Assembly (NCBI GenBank): GCA_020847435.1
Contig: JADLBX010000041.1
Span: 1 to 58,551, forward strand
Length of the DNA stretch: 58,551 nucleotides
Origin: Anaerolineales bacterium
Lineage (GTDB): Bacteria; Chloroflexota; Anaerolineae; Anaerolineales; Villigracilaceae
Reading direction: 5' to 3'
How positions within the stretch are numbered: position 1 is the first letter of the stretch; every line of letters starts with the position of its first letter. The translations under genes and the position numbers were made by a program. A model generated the notes under the pieces. That model was given only the letters and a program-made list of their open reading frames with translations, searched no databases and was not told the DNA's origin. Positions 49,765 to 58,551 of this stretch are shown one piece after another.

Positions 49765-51093
49765 ATGGAAAAATTGAATCTGCCTGGACCGAAATCAAAG
49801 GCAATACTTGAACGAGACGCGAAAGTCATTTCGTCGTCGTATCCGCGCGCTTACCCGTTTGTGATGGATCACGGCAAAGGCGTGGAAGTGTGGGACGCCG
49901 ACGGCAACCGCTTCATTGATTTTATGGCGGGCATTGCCGTGCTTTCAACGGGGCACTCGCACCCGAAAGTGGTGAAAGCGGTGAAAGACGCGGCGGAAAA
50001 GTTCCTGCACATCTCGTCCGATTTTTATCACGAGGGCTGGGTGCGCCTGAGCGAGAAGTTAGACGAGATCGCGCCGTTCGAGGAAGGCGCAAAAACATTT
50101 TTAACTAATTCAGGCACCGAAGCGGTCGAGACCGCCATCAAACTGGCGAAGTATCACACCAAGCGACATAACTTCATCGGTTTCTTCGGCGCGTTCCACG
50201 GGCGCACGATGGGGTCTGTAGCATTCACCGCGAGCAAGCCGCATTACCATCGCGGGTTTTATCCGCTCATGCCGGGCGTCACGCACGTCCCCTTCCCGGA
50301 TGAATATCGTCCGATCCTGCATCGCAAAATGGGCGAGGATTACGGCGAGACCTGCGTGCGCTTCATCGAGGAAGAAATTTTCAACCACAATGTGCCCGGC
50401 GACGAGATCGCCGGTATGCTGGTCGAGCCGATCCAGGGAGAGGGCGGCTATGTTGTGCCGCCTGCCGGGTTCTTCCCCGCGTTGCGCAAGTTGTGCGACA
50501 AGTACGGCATCCTGCTCATCGTGGATGAAGTGCAATCGGGCATGGGACGCACGGGCAAATGGTGGGCGATCGAACACTGGGGCGTGGAACCGGATATCGT
50601 CGTTTCCGCGAAGGGCATCGCCTCGGGCATCCCGCTGGGCGCGTGCATTGCGCGCGAATCGGTGATGACTTGGCCCAAAGGGACTCACGGCAACACCTAC
50701 GGCGGAAACCCCATCGCCTGCGCCGCCTCGCTCGCGACCATTGAATTGCTTGAAGAAAAATACCTCGCCAACGCGGCGGAGGTCGGGCAATACATGATCG
50801 ACGCGCTGGAAGAGATTCAAGCGCGGCACACGTCAATGGGCGACGTGCGCGGCAAAGGCTTGATGATCGGCGTGGAATTCGTGAAAGACAAGAACACAAA
50901 AGAGCCGAACGAGGAGATCCGCAACATGATCGAACAAACTGCCTTCGAGCATGGTCTGCTCACACTCGGATCCGGCAGGTCCACCATCCGCTTTGCGCCG
51001 CCGTTGAACATCACCAAAAAGGAAGTGGATGAAGGTTTGGAGATCTTCGAGCATGCCGTGACGATGTCTGAGCAGGAGCAGGGGCTGAGGTAA
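49765..51093 (+). CDS. Class III aminotransferase (4-aminobutyrate / acetylornithine type)
   Basis: This 442-residue pyridoxal-phosphate enzyme has the lysine near residue 283 in DIVVSAKGIASGIPLGACIA and the cofactor Asp in LLIVDEVQSGMGRTG. TNSGTEAVETAIKLAKYHT and FHGRTMGSVAFTASK bind phosphate. It begins with an EVWDADGNRFIDFMAGIAVL domain. It most resembles 4-aminobutyrate aminotransferases of archaeal and Chloroflexota type, some of which act on ornithine, lysine or beta-alanine, so no symbol is given. A candidate riboswitch lies upstream, and a strong terminator follows. Confidence 0.92.
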   Translation: MEKLNLPGPKSKAILERDAKVISSSYPRAYPFVMDHGKGVEVWDADGNRFIDFMAGIAVLSTGHSHPKVVKAVKDAAEKFLHISSDFYHEGWVRLSEKLDEIAPFEEGAKTFLTNSGTEAVETAIKLAKYHTKRHNFIGFFGAFHGRTMGSVAFTASKPHYHRGFYPLMPGVTHVPFPDEYRPILHRKMGEDYGETCVRFIEEEIFNHNVPGDEIAGMLVEPIQGEGGYVVPPAGFFPALRKLCDKYGILLIVDEVQSGMGRTGKWWAIEHWGVEPDIVVSAKGIASGIPLGACIARESVMTWPKGTHGNTYGGNPIACAASLATIELLEEKYLANAAEVGQYMIDALEEIQARHTSMGDVRGKGLMIGVEFVKDKNTKEPNEEIRNMIEQTAFEHGLLTLGSGRSTIRFAPPLNITKKEVDEGLEIFEHAVTMSEQEQGLR

Positions 51094-51110
51094 GACAGAC
51101 AGATGAATCG

Positions 51111-51147
51111 AACGCCCCTGGAATTCTCCGGGGGCGTTTTTGTTTTT
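51111..51147 (+). terminator. Strong intrinsic terminator of the aminotransferase gene
   Basis: Arms aacgcccc and ggggcgtt, with an extra paired centre, are followed by tttttgttttt. It ends five bases before the stop codon of the convergent surface-protein gene. Confidence 0.9.
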
Positions 51148-51151
51148 CGTC

Positions 51152-54100
51152 TTACTTGTCGACTTCCACTTTTACAAGCACCGCGCGGACCACCACACGT
51201 TGACGGTAGGAGTTTGTTTTCTCATCGTACTCCTTACACGTAACGAGCGTAAGCCACGTTAGTTTTTCGTGCTTGAAGATGGATGTGTCGGTGGGACTGA
51301 CCACCTTGTTCGTGCGGATCTCGTAAGTATATTTCTGTCCGTTCGCATGGACGATGATCGTATCGCCATATTTGAGTTGGTTCAAGTTGACGAACGGACC
51401 GGGCAAACCGTTGGAGAGATAGACGTGACCCGTGACGACACTGTTGCCCTGCCACGTGGGGAAGGCGCTACCTTCCAACCAGCCAGCCTGCCTGCCCAGC
51501 CAGGCGACGTTCCAACTTTCATCGCGGTAGGGCACACCGACAATGGAGGTTTTTACGCCGAGCGCGGGAATTTCAAACCAGATATTCCCGGCGAGCGCGC
51601 TATACGATTCAAACGGAACGCCGCTCAAGTCGGTCTTCACGTTGGGGGCAAAGCCCGTATCCGGGATGGCTCGAACGCCCGCCACTCCGCCGGCATCGAG
51701 CGCTGAACCGAGGACCAGCGAAGCGTTAGCGCCATAGACGTCAATGTTACTGCCCGGGTCATAGTCGCGTTCGTGTGAGAAAACGTTCCCGTTCTGTTGA
51801 CCCGGCGGGTTGCCCGGAGGGCTGGGCGGAATGCCCGGCAAACTCGTCCACGCCACGTTGGCGACGTTGGTGGCGGGAAGCGCTACTATGGTCACGTCAA
51901 AGGTGATCTGCGCGTTGCCGCCGCCAAGTTGGAAATTGCTCCACGTACCGGTAATCGTGCGCGTGCCAGGAATGTATTGACACGCGCCGACATCTGCCGG
52001 CTGTGCGCCGGCGTTACAGTTCAACGTGGCGGGGACAATATCCAGTTCTGCTGGAAGCGGGTCGGTGATGACGAGGTCATACGCGTTTGTCTGGCTGGCG
52101 GCAGTGTGATCGATGGTCAAGGTCAGTGTAATGACCGAGCCAATGGAAACAACCGATGTGTTGGAAGTCTTTGCAATGGAAACATCCGGTTCAACCACAG
52201 TGACCGTAGCGACGGCGGGACCGATCGAACCTGTGTCGGAGGTCCAGACTGCGCTATTGTCGAGGGTCACGCCCGATTGGTTTGCGGCGCTATCCAGCAC
52301 GACGGCGCGATATTGGATCGTCAAATCTTGAGGCGCGCCGGGGTTGGTGAGGGTTCCAAAACTGAACGTGACACGGCGGCCGACATCCGTCGGCGTGCCG
52401 CCGCCGGCGTCATCTACGGTGGGGTTGGCGCAGATGTTCGCGAAGCCCAAGGGGTTGGAGGTGGTCAGCGTACCGGAAGTAATTGCCGTGCAATCCATGA
52501 ATGAGAGACCGCTGACCAGGGTATCTACGACCTGGGCGTTCGTGAAAGTTCCCGTTGGGATCGTGAGCGTCAACTGATAGGTGACAATTTCACCGATGGC
52601 TACGTTGGCGCCTGCTGTGAACGGCTGGTTCGTGGCGAAGATGGTCTTGGTAATGCCGTTGGGGTTGCTTTGCAGGATGAAGCCGAAGTCAACCGTCGGG
52701 TTGTGAGTCGTCCCGGTGGTTAAGGTGACGATGTTGTTGTTGAGCGCGCCGGCGCTGCCGGGCGTTAGAGTAACAACCGCGCTCGATACGGCTCCAGGGA
52801 TTAGTGTGCCGATGCCATTGTCGTTGTTATCGGCGTTGGTATCTGGGTTGGCGCTATCTGCCGGGTTGCCGGTATCGAACGTGCTGAGGTATCCCGCAGG
52901 CGGCGTCACTTGGACGATGTAACTGCCCGCCGGTAGGCCGCTGAAGAGGTAGTTGCCAGTCCCACCCGTCGTGAAAGGAGCCGGGCCGTCATCTGCGGTG
53001 CCAAGGATGCCGTCTGCTCCGACGAGGATTTGGGTTGTGCCGTCGGCGGCAAACAATCTCACTTCCGCGCCGGCTAAGGGCGTGTCGGTTCCGGGGGTGA
53101 AGATCCCATCGTTGTCCACGTCGGTGAAGACCAGGTTACCCAATTCGAGGCGGTAGAAGCCGAAATCTACCGTGCGGTTGGAGTGGTCATCAACTGCTTC
53201 GCCGGGCAATGGGTTCGTGGTGGGGTTGGTTTCGCCAGTGGGTTCAGACGCGCCAGGTCCAAGCGTTACCACGCCGCTCAGCGCCGCGCCGTTGAACGTC
53301 CCGGCAGTTTGAAGCGTGCCGTTGTCGTCGTCGTCGTCCTCATCGTTATTGGGACCGGGCGCGGCGGTCTCGCCGATGTTGCCAGCGCCGTCCATGCCGG
53401 TCGCGCTGCTCCAATAGCCGACTAGCGCGTCGTTCGCGCCGTTGTCGGTGAAGTTATCTGCCGGTAAGACCACGATGTAATCGCCGGCTGGCAGGTTATC
53501 AAAACGATAATAGCCATCCGCATCGGTTGTGGTTGTGGCGAGCGCCGCGCCCGTGGGAACGCCTCCGCTTGCCGCGTACAAATGGACTGCCACGCCCGGA
53601 ACGCCAAATTCACCGGCATCGCGCAGGCTGTTGTTGTTCGTATCGAACCAGACACGATTGCCCAGGCTATAGGCAGGTGTGACGACGCCAAAATCTACGC
53701 GTGGTTCGTTCGTGGTTCCCGTCGCGTTATCCGAGCTCGCTTCCGCGCCGGGTGTGAGGGTGACCACGCTCGTGCGAATATCGCCGCCGCCGCCGAGGGC
53801 GCCGTTCGTGGTGCCGTTGTCGTCGCTATCGGTTGTGTCAATGTCCGCATCCGGCGCGGGTTCATATGCCCCGCCTCCCACGCTTGAGGTTGTGCCTTCC
53901 AGTGTGCCGCCCGGGTTGAACTCTGCCGCCGCGATCCGCACGATGTAATCGCCGGCTGGAAGACCGGTGAAGGAGTAATTCCCGTTCCCGGTGGTTGTGG
54001 TGGTGGCGAGTACCGTCAACCCATCGCCGCTCAGCAGTTCGACGGTTACGCCGTTGATTCCAAATTCACCGGCGTTCAAAAGACCGTCGTCGTTGATATC

Positions 54101-57100
54101 TGCCCAAACCTGATTGCCAATGTTCATGGTATAGAAACCGAAGTCCACGGTCATGTCGGCGCGGTTGTCCAATGCGCCCTGTCCGGTAGGTGAAAGATCG
54201 GTTTCACCCGTCGGTTCGAGGGCACCCGGACCCAGCGTGACCGCCGCGCTCAGCACGGTTCCGCTAAACGGACCGGCGTTCTGAAGTGTGCCGTTATCGT
54301 CGGCGTCTGATACGACCAGGTCGGCGTCGGGCGCGACCGGTTCCGTGAGGCTTCCATCCGCAAGGCGCGAGGTACCGCTGGACCAGTAATCAACCAACGC
54401 ATCGTTCGCGCCATTTCCGATGAAGTTGTCGGCTGGCAGAACAACGACATAGTTGCCCGCGGCGAGGTTGTCGAAACGATAGTAGCCATCCGCGTCGGTT
54501 GTGGTCGTTGCCAGCGCGGCGCCGATCGGGTTCCCGCCGGCATCCGCGGCATACAATTCGACCAGCACACCCGCAACACCCAGCTCGCCGGCATCGCGCG
54601 TGCTATTGTTATCGGTATCGAACCAAACGCGGTTGCCAAGGCTGTAGAATGGCACAAAGCCGAAGTCAACCGTCATGTTGGCGTTCGCATCCGGCGCGCC
54701 CTGTCCATTGGGTGCGTCTTCGTTGAGCGGTTCGGTGGGTCCCGGCGGACCAAGTTCGATCGAGCCGCTGCGGATTCCGTTGACCAGATCGGGGGCTGTG
54801 CCGATGCCATTATCGGTGAGGTCAATATCTACATTCGGATTGAGTTCGTCCACTGAACTGCTTGCCAAACCCGATAATGGGTTGCCAGCGGTGAAGTTCG
54901 ACGCGGCAATTTCGACGATATAACCGTCGGCGTTCAAGTTGTCGAAGCGATAATATCCGCTGGCATCGGTGGTCGTGGTGGCGAGAATGGCTCCATCCGG
55001 GACGCCATTGCCATCCGAATCTCTGTAAAGATTCACAACCACATTAGCAATGCCAAGTTCGGCGCCATCCTGGACGCCGTTGTCGGCAATGCCGCCGCCT
55101 ACGCCATCATCGAGCCAGACGCGGTTGCCGAGGCTGTATGAGCCGGCAAATCCAAAATCGAACGTGTGGTTGTTATCGCCGGGGCTGCCGGTGGTGAGGG
55201 AAATCACCGCGTTGAGTCCGTTGGTCACTCCGTCTGAATCGCGTTGGTCTTCACTGTTCCCGTTCGCGTCGGAAGTCGTGAGGGTCATACCCGCCAGCGC
55301 CGCCTGATTCGTTGGGATGCGGATTTCATATTGAGAGTTCGGATTCAACTCGTCAATCAAGTAAATATGATTACCGGTCGATACACCCGGTCCTGAGCTA
55401 AAGAAGTATGCGCCGGTCGCGTCGGTTACGGCGGTGGCGATCAGGTTTCCGCTCTGGTCGTAGAGTTCGACGGTAACGCCTGCGATCGGGGCTTCGCCAG
55501 CATCCTGCACACCATCGCTATCTGTATCAAGCCAGACGCGGTTCCCAATTTCGATCGGCGCGCTGAAACAGAACCCCTCGATATCGCCGATGCCGGCGGC
55601 TTTACCAAAGCGGCTGGGATCGTTGGTTTGACCAAAGATTTCGTAGGCGCGCGTGCGCGTGCCTGCAAAGTTGCTGAACCACGAAACTCCACCGGAGCGG
55701 ATCGCAAACGGATCGAAGACGGCCGTTACGATCTCATCGGTGCCCGGGAATAACACCAAGCCGCCGAGCGTGACTTCATTGTGGGTTCCGCCGTTGATAT
55801 TGGTGGTTGGATAGAACATATCCTGCCAATAATATTCGCCCCCACCGGGTCCTTGAGCAGGCACGCTTCCCGCGCCATTGGTCGTATTGCCGCCGCAGGA
55901 GGCGTTGTTTTCCAAAGTAAAAACACCACCCACGTTACAGACGCGTATCATGTCGCCGGCCGAGGTTCCCTCGAGGGTCGAGCCGGCGGCGATGGTTACC
56001 GGGGTCGGCGTATTTCCTGTAGAAATGTCGTAGAACGTAAACGAGGCATCTACGGCAGAGGTCGAGTAATTGGCTTCGCCGGTCTGATGACCTGCCCGGT
56101 CCATAAAACCGAGGATCATATCGCCATTGGTGTCAAATTCAATATCGGAGAGGATCGGCTGGGGGTAAATGATCTGGTTGGAAAATGCAAGACCCGAACC
56201 CGGACACGCCGAGCACCAGAGAGATGTAAATTGAGGACTCCAGGGCCGCCATGCGGCTGAATAACCGGGACCATCCGTGCTGACGACGCCGCGGGGATAA
56301 TTGAGGGCAAACTCGTATATCAATGAAAACGCGCCGGGGGCGGCTTCGCTGGTGCTGATAACATACGCGCGCAGATTATTTACATTTTGTGTGCTTTCCG
56401 CGGAACAGACGACACCGACATAGACATTCCCTTGATAGACTTCCACCGCCCAGGGACGAACATCGCTTGCAGGGCAGGCGGTCGCGCCAGCGGGCAGGGT
56501 AATCGGCGTCGCTGTGCTGTAAGTTGCAGGCGCCACAGCCGGTATGCCAATAAAGAGAGAGTAAAGTGTCTGGTCTGTAAGATTGATCAGCCACAGAGTA
56601 TCGTCAGAGGCGCCGATATCCATGTCGCCGATTGCTTGTTTCCCCGCCGCGTCCCAGGCGGTGGGATCGGTGTTGGGGGTGGTTGCGACCGCGGGCAATC
56701 CACGCGCGGTGTCGTCCAAGGCTCCATCATCCAGACCCGGGAAATTGTCAATATCCACAAAATTGGTTACGCTCGAAGCCGTACCGTTGAGCGGATCCAC
56801 TACGATCGCATAGATGCCTCCGCCCCCCAGCGGACCAAAACCAGCATGTCGCTTCGCCAGCGCCGCCGCGAAAACCGTGTTCGTTGTACGTTGGTATGCC
56901 AAGCCCCAGGTTGAGCCAAGTTCCAACCCAGTGGCTAGGGGTTGAGAAATGGAGGTATCTGAACGGCCATATGCCGAATTCGGGATCGAATACAACACAG
57001 TCGAACCGCTTGCCGTCCCACCTGCCAGCGGATCGCCGTTGATATAGCACGGCATCACAAGATATGGATTATTCTGGCAATATTCGTCGGGCTTCGATAA

Positions 57101-57979
57101 GCCCAAGTCAATGCCGGCGATCGGGCTGGTGGCAAATTGAACGGTGGTGCCAGAATCGGCGCCAAAGGCGCCAGGGCGGAGGTCGGCAGGAATCGTGGAA
57201 AATTCGATTCTGACCTGTGTGCCATCCGGTATGGCGAGTGAGTAATTCCCCTGGGCATCGGTTATGGCAGTTGCAATGACGGCGTTAGTCGAATCATACG
57301 CGGTGACAGTAACGCCAGAAACTCCGGTGTCGCCTACCCCGCGAATGCCATTATCGTTGTAATCGGTAAATACCGTACCGCTAGTTGTATTGGGATCGGC
57401 GCTGGCAATGACCAATTGCGCCCGGTTATATGTCCCAACTGTGCCAGCGAGTGTATCGCAAATTTCCAAGGTCCAGTTGCCAAGCGCATTTTCACCCTTG
57501 AAGGCGCTGAGGGGTTCCCCAGGACGGGCGGTGCGATCAAAATATGGAAAACCGACCGGATCATTATCATTATCGTAAAGCGAGCCGACAGTCAGATCGT
57601 CTAACATTACATCGTAATTATCATAGTTGTCCGGGCTTGCGACCGCCGGAGAACCGAACCCGGTACCGGGGATCAAAACGACAGTCGTCCCTGCCGGGGA
57701 TGTGAGAGTCACACGAACTTCGCTGCGGATCGCGTGGCTAACGTTTACCCCAACATCAATGTCCGCGATCGCGACATTTGCCCCAACTGCGATCGTCCGC
57801 GTAATCGGTGCGCCGCAACTCGCATCAGGTATTGCAATCGCCGCCCCCGGAATATCATCGACCGTGGTTGTTAGAGCATAAACAACCTGGGCGGGTTGTC
57901 CAAACGGACCGATCAGCAAGGCTGAGAGGACCAGAGCGTAAAAGATACGCGTAAGAATCCTAGAAAGCATAGACATCAT
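51152..57979 (-). CDS. Giant secreted SdrD-B/DUF11 surface protein with its own C-terminal sortase domain
   Basis: The 2275-residue product has these parts in order. A signal peptide (1-36) precedes a P/homo B-like domain (about 40-195, ending GNWTLEICDTLAGTVGTYNR) and a first SdrD-B domain (198-295). A long region of propeller-like repeats follows (300-805; for example LSDIEFDTNGDMILGFMDRA). Six SdrD-B repeats begin near 809, 947, 1112, 1285, 1437 and 1611 with (L/I)GNRVW.D..., acidic loops probably binding calcium. Two DUF11-type domains come next (1772-1926, 1931-2044), then a Pro-rich linker. After the motif IPDTG (2105-2109) comes a sortase domain (about 2130-2275) with His2185 in VVTGHVY, Cys2248 in TLVTCKEYD and Arg2261. 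No C-terminal membrane segment is seen. An AAGGCGG site precedes the tandem ATGs. Confidence 0.9.
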   Translation of the reverse strand: MMSMLSRILTRIFYALVLSALLIGPFGQPAQVVYALTTTVDDIPGAAIAIPDASCGAPITRTIAVGANVAIADIDVGVNVSHAIRSEVRVTLTSPAGTTVVLIPGTGFGSPAVASPDNYDNYDVMLDDLTVGSLYDNDNDPVGFPYFDRTARPGEPLSAFKGENALGNWTLEICDTLAGTVGTYNRAQLVIASADPNTTSGTVFTDYNDNGIRGVGDTGVSGVTVTAYDSTNAVIATAITDAQGNYSLAIPDGTQVRIEFSTIPADLRPGAFGADSGTTVQFATSPIAGIDLGLSKPDEYCQNNPYLVMPCYINGDPLAGGTASGSTVLYSIPNSAYGRSDTSISQPLATGLELGSTWGLAYQRTTNTVFAAALAKRHAGFGPLGGGGIYAIVVDPLNGTASSVTNFVDIDNFPGLDDGALDDTARGLPAVATTPNTDPTAWDAAGKQAIGDMDIGASDDTLWLINLTDQTLYSLFIGIPAVAPATYSTATPITLPAGATACPASDVRPWAVEVYQGNVYVGVVCSAESTQNVNNLRAYVISTSEAAPGAFSLIYEFALNYPRGVVSTDGPGYSAAWRPWSPQFTSLWCSACPGSGLAFSNQIIYPQPILSDIEFDTNGDMILGFMDRAGHQTGEANYSTSAVDASFTFYDISTGNTPTPVTIAAGSTLEGTSAGDMIRVCNVGGVFTLENNASCGGNTTNGAGSVPAQGPGGGEYYWQDMFYPTTNINGGTHNEVTLGGLVLFPGTDEIVTAVFDPFAIRSGGVSWFSNFAGTRTRAYEIFGQTNDPSRFGKAAGIGDIEGFCFSAPIEIGNRVWLDTDSDGVQDAGEAPIAGVTVELYDQSGNLIATAVTDATGAYFFSSGPGVSTGNHIYLIDELNPNSQYEIRIPTNQAALAGMTLTTSDANGNSEDQRDSDGVTNGLNAVISLTTGSPGDNNHTFDFGFAGSYSLGNRVWLDDGVGGGIADNGVQDGAELGIANVVVNLYRDSDGNGVPDGAILATTTTDASGYYRFDNLNADGYIVEIAASNFTAGNPLSGLASSSVDELNPNVDIDLTDNGIGTAPDLVNGIRSGSIELGPPGPTEPLNEDAPNGQGAPDANANMTVDFGFVPFYSLGNRVWFDTDNNSTRDAGELGVAGVLVELYAADAGGNPIGAALATTTTDADGYYRFDNLAAGNYVVVLPADNFIGNGANDALVDYWSSGTSRLADGSLTEPVAPDADLVVSDADDNGTLQNAGPFSGTVLSAAVTLGPGALEPTGETDLSPTGQGALDNRADMTVDFGFYTMNIGNQVWADINDDGLLNAGEFGINGVTVELLSGDGLTVLATTTTTGNGNYSFTGLPAGDYIVRIAAAEFNPGGTLEGTTSSVGGGAYEPAPDADIDTTDSDDNGTTNGALGGGGDIRTSVVTLTPGAEASSDNATGTTNEPRVDFGVVTPAYSLGNRVWFDTNNNSLRDAGEFGVPGVAVHLYAASGGVPTGAALATTTTDADGYYRFDNLPAGDYIVVLPADNFTDNGANDALVGYWSSATGMDGAGNIGETAAPGPNNDEDDDDDNGTLQTAGTFNGAALSGVVTLGPGASEPTGETNPTTNPLPGEAVDDHSNRTVDFGFYRLELGNLVFTDVDNDGIFTPGTDTPLAGAEVRLFAADGTTQILVGADGILGTADDGPAPFTTGGTGNYLFSGLPAGSYIVQVTPPAGYLSTFDTGNPADSANPDTNADNNDNGIGTLIPGAVSSAVVTLTPGSAGALNNNIVTLTTGTTHNPTVDFGFILQSNPNGITKTIFATNQPFTAGANVAIGEIVTYQLTLTIPTGTFTNAQVVDTLVSGLSFMDCTAITSGTLTTSNPLGFANICANPTVDDAGGGTPTDVGRRVTFSFGTLTNPGAPQDLTIQYRAVVLDSAANQSGVTLDNSAVWTSDTGSIGPAVATVTVVEPDVSIAKTSNTSVVSIGSVITLTLTIDHTAASQTNAYDLVITDPLPAELDIVPATLNCNAGAQPADVGACQYIPGTRTITGTWSNFQLGGGNAQITFDVTIVALPATNVANVAWTSLPGIPPSPPGNPPGQQNGNVFSHERDYDPGSNIDVYGANASLVLGSALDAGGVAGVRAIPDTGFAPNVKTDLSGVPFESYSALAGNIWFEIPALGVKTSIVGVPYRDESWNVAWLGRQAGWLEGSAFPTWQGNSVVTGHVYLSNGLPGPFVNLNQLKYGDTIIVHANGQKYTYEIRTNKVVSPTDTSIFKHEKLTWLTLVTCKEYDEKTNSYRQRVVVRAVLVKVEVDK
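51653..51667 (-). other. Codons of the IPDTG sorting-type motif ahead of the sortase domain
   Basis: Residues 2105-2109 read I-P-D-T-G, an LPxTG-like pentapeptide, about 25 residues before the first sortase strand (IWFEIPALGVKTSI) in the same polypeptide. Confidence 0.75.
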
Positions 57980-58031
57980 TAGACCGCCTTACATAAATAA
58001 AATATAAAATTAAACGACAACAAACTTTACC

Positions 58032-58055
58032 GCTGGCTCGTCATTTGCCGCCAGC
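58032..58055 (-). promoter_or_regulatory. Hairpin in the leader of the surface-protein gene
   Basis: On the minus strand GCTGGC and GCCAGC pair around a 12-base loop, about 55 bases before the start codon. It may stabilise the long mRNA or regulate it; no known class is recognised. Confidence 0.35.
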
Positions 58056-58303
58056 CAGATCAATCCAACAATCAATCGTATTTAAAATATTTATGACTAA
58101 TCTTAGCACAAATTAACCATTTTGAATCAACCAGTATGACAGGGAAGGTATGTTGTCGTGGAGGACGCTCATGGAATTTCAGAGCTATCCGCCCCAGAGA
58201 CCCGTCGCTATCGAACCAATCTATGCCAATCCTGGGTATGGAAAACCTGTAAACTCAAGACGGAAAGGCGGCTGGTGAGATACAACGCCTTCGAAAAGCA
58301 AAA

Positions 58304-58335
58304 AAAGTGGAGCCCAATCGCCTTGGCTCCACTTT
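58304..58335 (-). terminator. Intrinsic terminator
   Basis: Arms aaagtggagcc and ggctccacttt (11 bp, loop of 10). On the minus strand the stem runs straight into seven T residues, so it would end a minus-strand transcript coming from beyond the window. On the plus strand the downstream side is only moderately T-rich. Confidence 0.75.
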
Positions 58336-58428
58336 GTCGTCTTCGTCTTGCTTGTTTTCATCTTTGGCTGAGGTCCGCCTTGGTTTCTTGCCATTCAAGC
58401 GAGGCGCGCCTTCCATCACTGATACTGA

Positions 58429-58551
58429 GAAACTGTTTCTTAACCTCTTATTTGGACACGGACAACACGGATTACACTGATTTTCACGGAAAAACCTTTT
58501 CAAAAATCTGCTCTTTTCCGTGCGTTCCGTGAAATCCGTGTACAAAAGAAT
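58429..58551 (-). mobile_element. MITE copy D (cut by the window end)
   Basis: It starts gaaactgtttcttaac directly after TGA (58426-58428) and follows copy B (ggacacggacaacacgg, ttttcacggaaaaa, ttttccgtg) up to the last base of the window. The right end and the second target duplication are out of view. Confidence 0.75.

Larger units (their letters stand above)
57980..58428. other. Gene-free upstream region of the surface-protein gene
   Basis: No convincing gene is seen here. Near the surface-protein start is an AT-rich leader with a hairpin at 58032-58055 (gctggc/gccagc). Candidate minus-strand promoter elements TTGATT and TAAGAT lie near 58095-58125, 19 bases apart, which is weak. A strong hairpin lies at 58304-58335. 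Confidence 0.5.

Noticed and set aside
58215..58295. Cyclic-di-GMP (GEMM) riboswitch on the plus strand (ggaaaacc ... gacggaaaggc)
   Set aside because: The resemblance to the GGCAAACC...GACGCAAAGCC core is partial, the stem next to it does not pair, and no plus-strand gene follows before the terminator.
58255..58545. 96-codon minus-strand frame at the right edge
   Set aside because: It reads through MITE D and then through the intrinsic terminator at 58304-58335, so it is not a credible protein.

Overview
The window looks like a chromosomal segment of a Gram-positive-like, obligately or facultatively anaerobic Chloroflexota bacterium, most likely class Anaerolineae. This is an inference. It rests on the lipobox lipoproteins, the SdrD-B/DUF11 surface protein that carries its own sortase, the KorAB 2-oxoacid:ferredoxin oxidoreductase, an EF2563-type selenium/molybdenum accessory protein, a BchI-like ATPase with a Cys4 insert, and the many palindromic dispersed repeats. 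No rRNA, tRNA or CRISPR array is present. The sequence is moderately GC-rich. Positions 117-1609 are clearly more AT-rich and start next to a partial IS110-family transposase.

Layout. 1-2.5 kb: an accessory island (IS110 fragment, GT87-like membrane protein, CPBP protease) in which a 48-bp direct repeat precedes both cargo genes. 2.6-7.4 kb: scpB, two lipoproteins (one a G5/beta-propeller protein), UDP-glucuronate decarboxylase, GtrA, and a small hypothetical protein. 7.5-10.2 kb: an orphan A-PCP-TE synthetase. 10.5-15.8 kb: a tightly coupled six-gene operon with overlapping start and stop codons (thioesterase, MgCh-I ATPase, GNAT, GT-C glycosyltransferase, RsmD, DUF1295). 15.9-20.4 kb: a cNMP-domain histidine kinase, a NUDIX hydrolase, a lipoprotein, class I aldolase, and a helical hypothetical protein. 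20.5-28.3 kb: a molybdenum hydroxylase cluster (FAD+2Fe2S fusion, membrane protein, Mo subunit, hydrolase, two DUF1361 proteins, DinB, EF2563 maturation factor). 28.3-32.9 kb: a Thr/Pro-rich protein, then a GntR regulator with a visible promoter and operator in front of korAB. 33.2-34.5 kb: arfB and an EamA transporter. 34.8-48.2 kb: a minus-strand block of central metabolism (pyk; CoA-transferase, ald, rocB; a membrane metalloprotease; tpiA, a Ser/Thr kinase, pgk, gap and a membrane-anchored YvcK). 48.6-51.1 kb: a ROK glucokinase, a riboswitch-like RNA with a terminator, and a class III aminotransferase. 51.2-58 kb: a 2275-residue surface protein with an IPDTG sorting-type motif immediately before a C-terminal sortase domain.

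How it fits together. Glucokinase, aldolase, TPI, GAPDH, PGK and pyruvate kinase lead sugars to pyruvate, and KorAB passes 2-oxoacid electrons to ferredoxin. RocB, alanine dehydrogenase, CoA-transferase and the aminotransferase suggest amino-acid fermentation. The Ser/Thr kinase beside tpiA and a YvcK homologue hints at phosphorylation control of the glycolysis/envelope branch.

The most distinctive signals are the cis-encoded sortase plus sorting motif, a 151-bp MITE family with 3-bp TNA target duplications (including nested insertions), palindromes inserted in frame into three genes, and a hairpin/terminator switch with no recognised ligand class.
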